DNA of 58,961 bases from Geobacillus icigianus (GTDB lineage Bacteria > Bacillota > Bacilli > Bacillales > Anoxybacillaceae), in the NCBI RefSeq assembly GCF_000750005.1, contig NZ_JPYA01000125.1:1-58961 (forward strand), given 5' to 3'. Of this stretch, positions 58,843-58,961 are shown piece after piece. How positions within the stretch are numbered: position 1 is the stretch's first letter; each line of letters opens with the position of its first letter. Position numbers and translations under genes: made by a program. The notes below the pieces were generated by a model. That model ran no database searches and was not told the DNA's origin. It saw nothing but the letters and a program-made list of their open reading frames with translations.

Positions 58843-58961
58843 GGTTAAGCCCTCGATCGATTAGTATCCGTCAGCTCCACGTGTCGCCACGCTTCCACCT
58901 CGGACCTATCGACCTCGTCATCTTCGAGGGATCTTACTCGCCTAACGCGATGGGAAATCTC
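58843..58961 (-). rRNA. rrl: 23S rRNA, 3' end (partial)
   Basis: The minus strand reads through GGTCCGAGGTGGAAGCGTGG and ends ATCGATCGAGGGCTTAACC, the standard 3' end of Bacillus 23S. The rest of the gene lies beyond the right edge. Confidence 0.97.

Overview
The window is a housekeeping chromosome segment of a thermophilic, spore-forming Bacillaceae, almost certainly Geobacillus (or a close relative). The 5S and 16S sequences, the ribosomal proteins, and the mcsA-mcsB-ctsR proteins all look Geobacillus-like, G+C is moderate, and gene order follows the origin-proximal region of Bacillus subtilis from ctsR to pdaB. Genus comes from recalled family sequences; species is not resolved. Almost everything is on the minus strand, so transcription runs from right to left; only pdaB and gerD are on the plus strand.

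Read in the direction of transcription: the 3' end of a 23S gene, a 23S-5S spacer and 5S rRNA (58961-58502); the stress operon ctsR-mcsA-mcsB-clpC followed by radA (58262-52259); yacL, ispD and ispF (52072-49773); gltX, then a cysteine T-box, cysE, cysS, mrnC, rlmB and yacP (49546-43838); sigH, secE and nusG (43768-42052); the L11-L1 and L10-L7/L12 operons and ybxB (41813-38628); rpoB-rpoC (38219-30934); the str operon ybxF-rpsL-rpsG-fusA-tuf (30801-25966); the S10-spc-alpha supercluster from rpsJ to rplQ (25526-10811), containing secY, adk, map, infA and rpoA; ecfA1-ecfA2-ecfT-truA (10693-7436); rplM-rpsI (7137-6285); then ybaK, cwlD, salA, gerD, kbaA and pdaB. The left edge is the 5' end of a 16S gene with two tandem sigma-A promoters, so the block lies between two rRNA operons of the same orientation.

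The genes build the translation and transcription machinery (40 or so subunits and factors), the Sec channel, charging enzymes for Glu and Cys, isoprenoid precursors, ECF vitamin uptake, protein quality control by arginine phosphorylation, and sporulation and germination functions. Regulation readable in the DNA includes a CtsR operator, a Cys T-box, L10 and L13 leaders, a sigma-G promoter, two extended -10 promoters of note and many sigma-A promoters, several of which sit directly on the stop codon of the upstream gene.

The less ordinary content is noncoding: a family of about 135-bp interspersed repeats (three in tandem after pdaB, one before ybaK, one inverted inside the cysE leader), a structured ~110-bp element shared by the 16S leader and the 23S-5S spacer, a full-consensus promoter placed just before 5S, an intrinsic terminator between the nusG promoter and nusG, and a hairpin-rich rpoB leader. 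Compared with B. subtilis, disA, ybaJ, ybaC, ybzG and an L33 gene are missing from their usual positions. I did not find a phage, insertion sequence, CRISPR array or tRNA gene.
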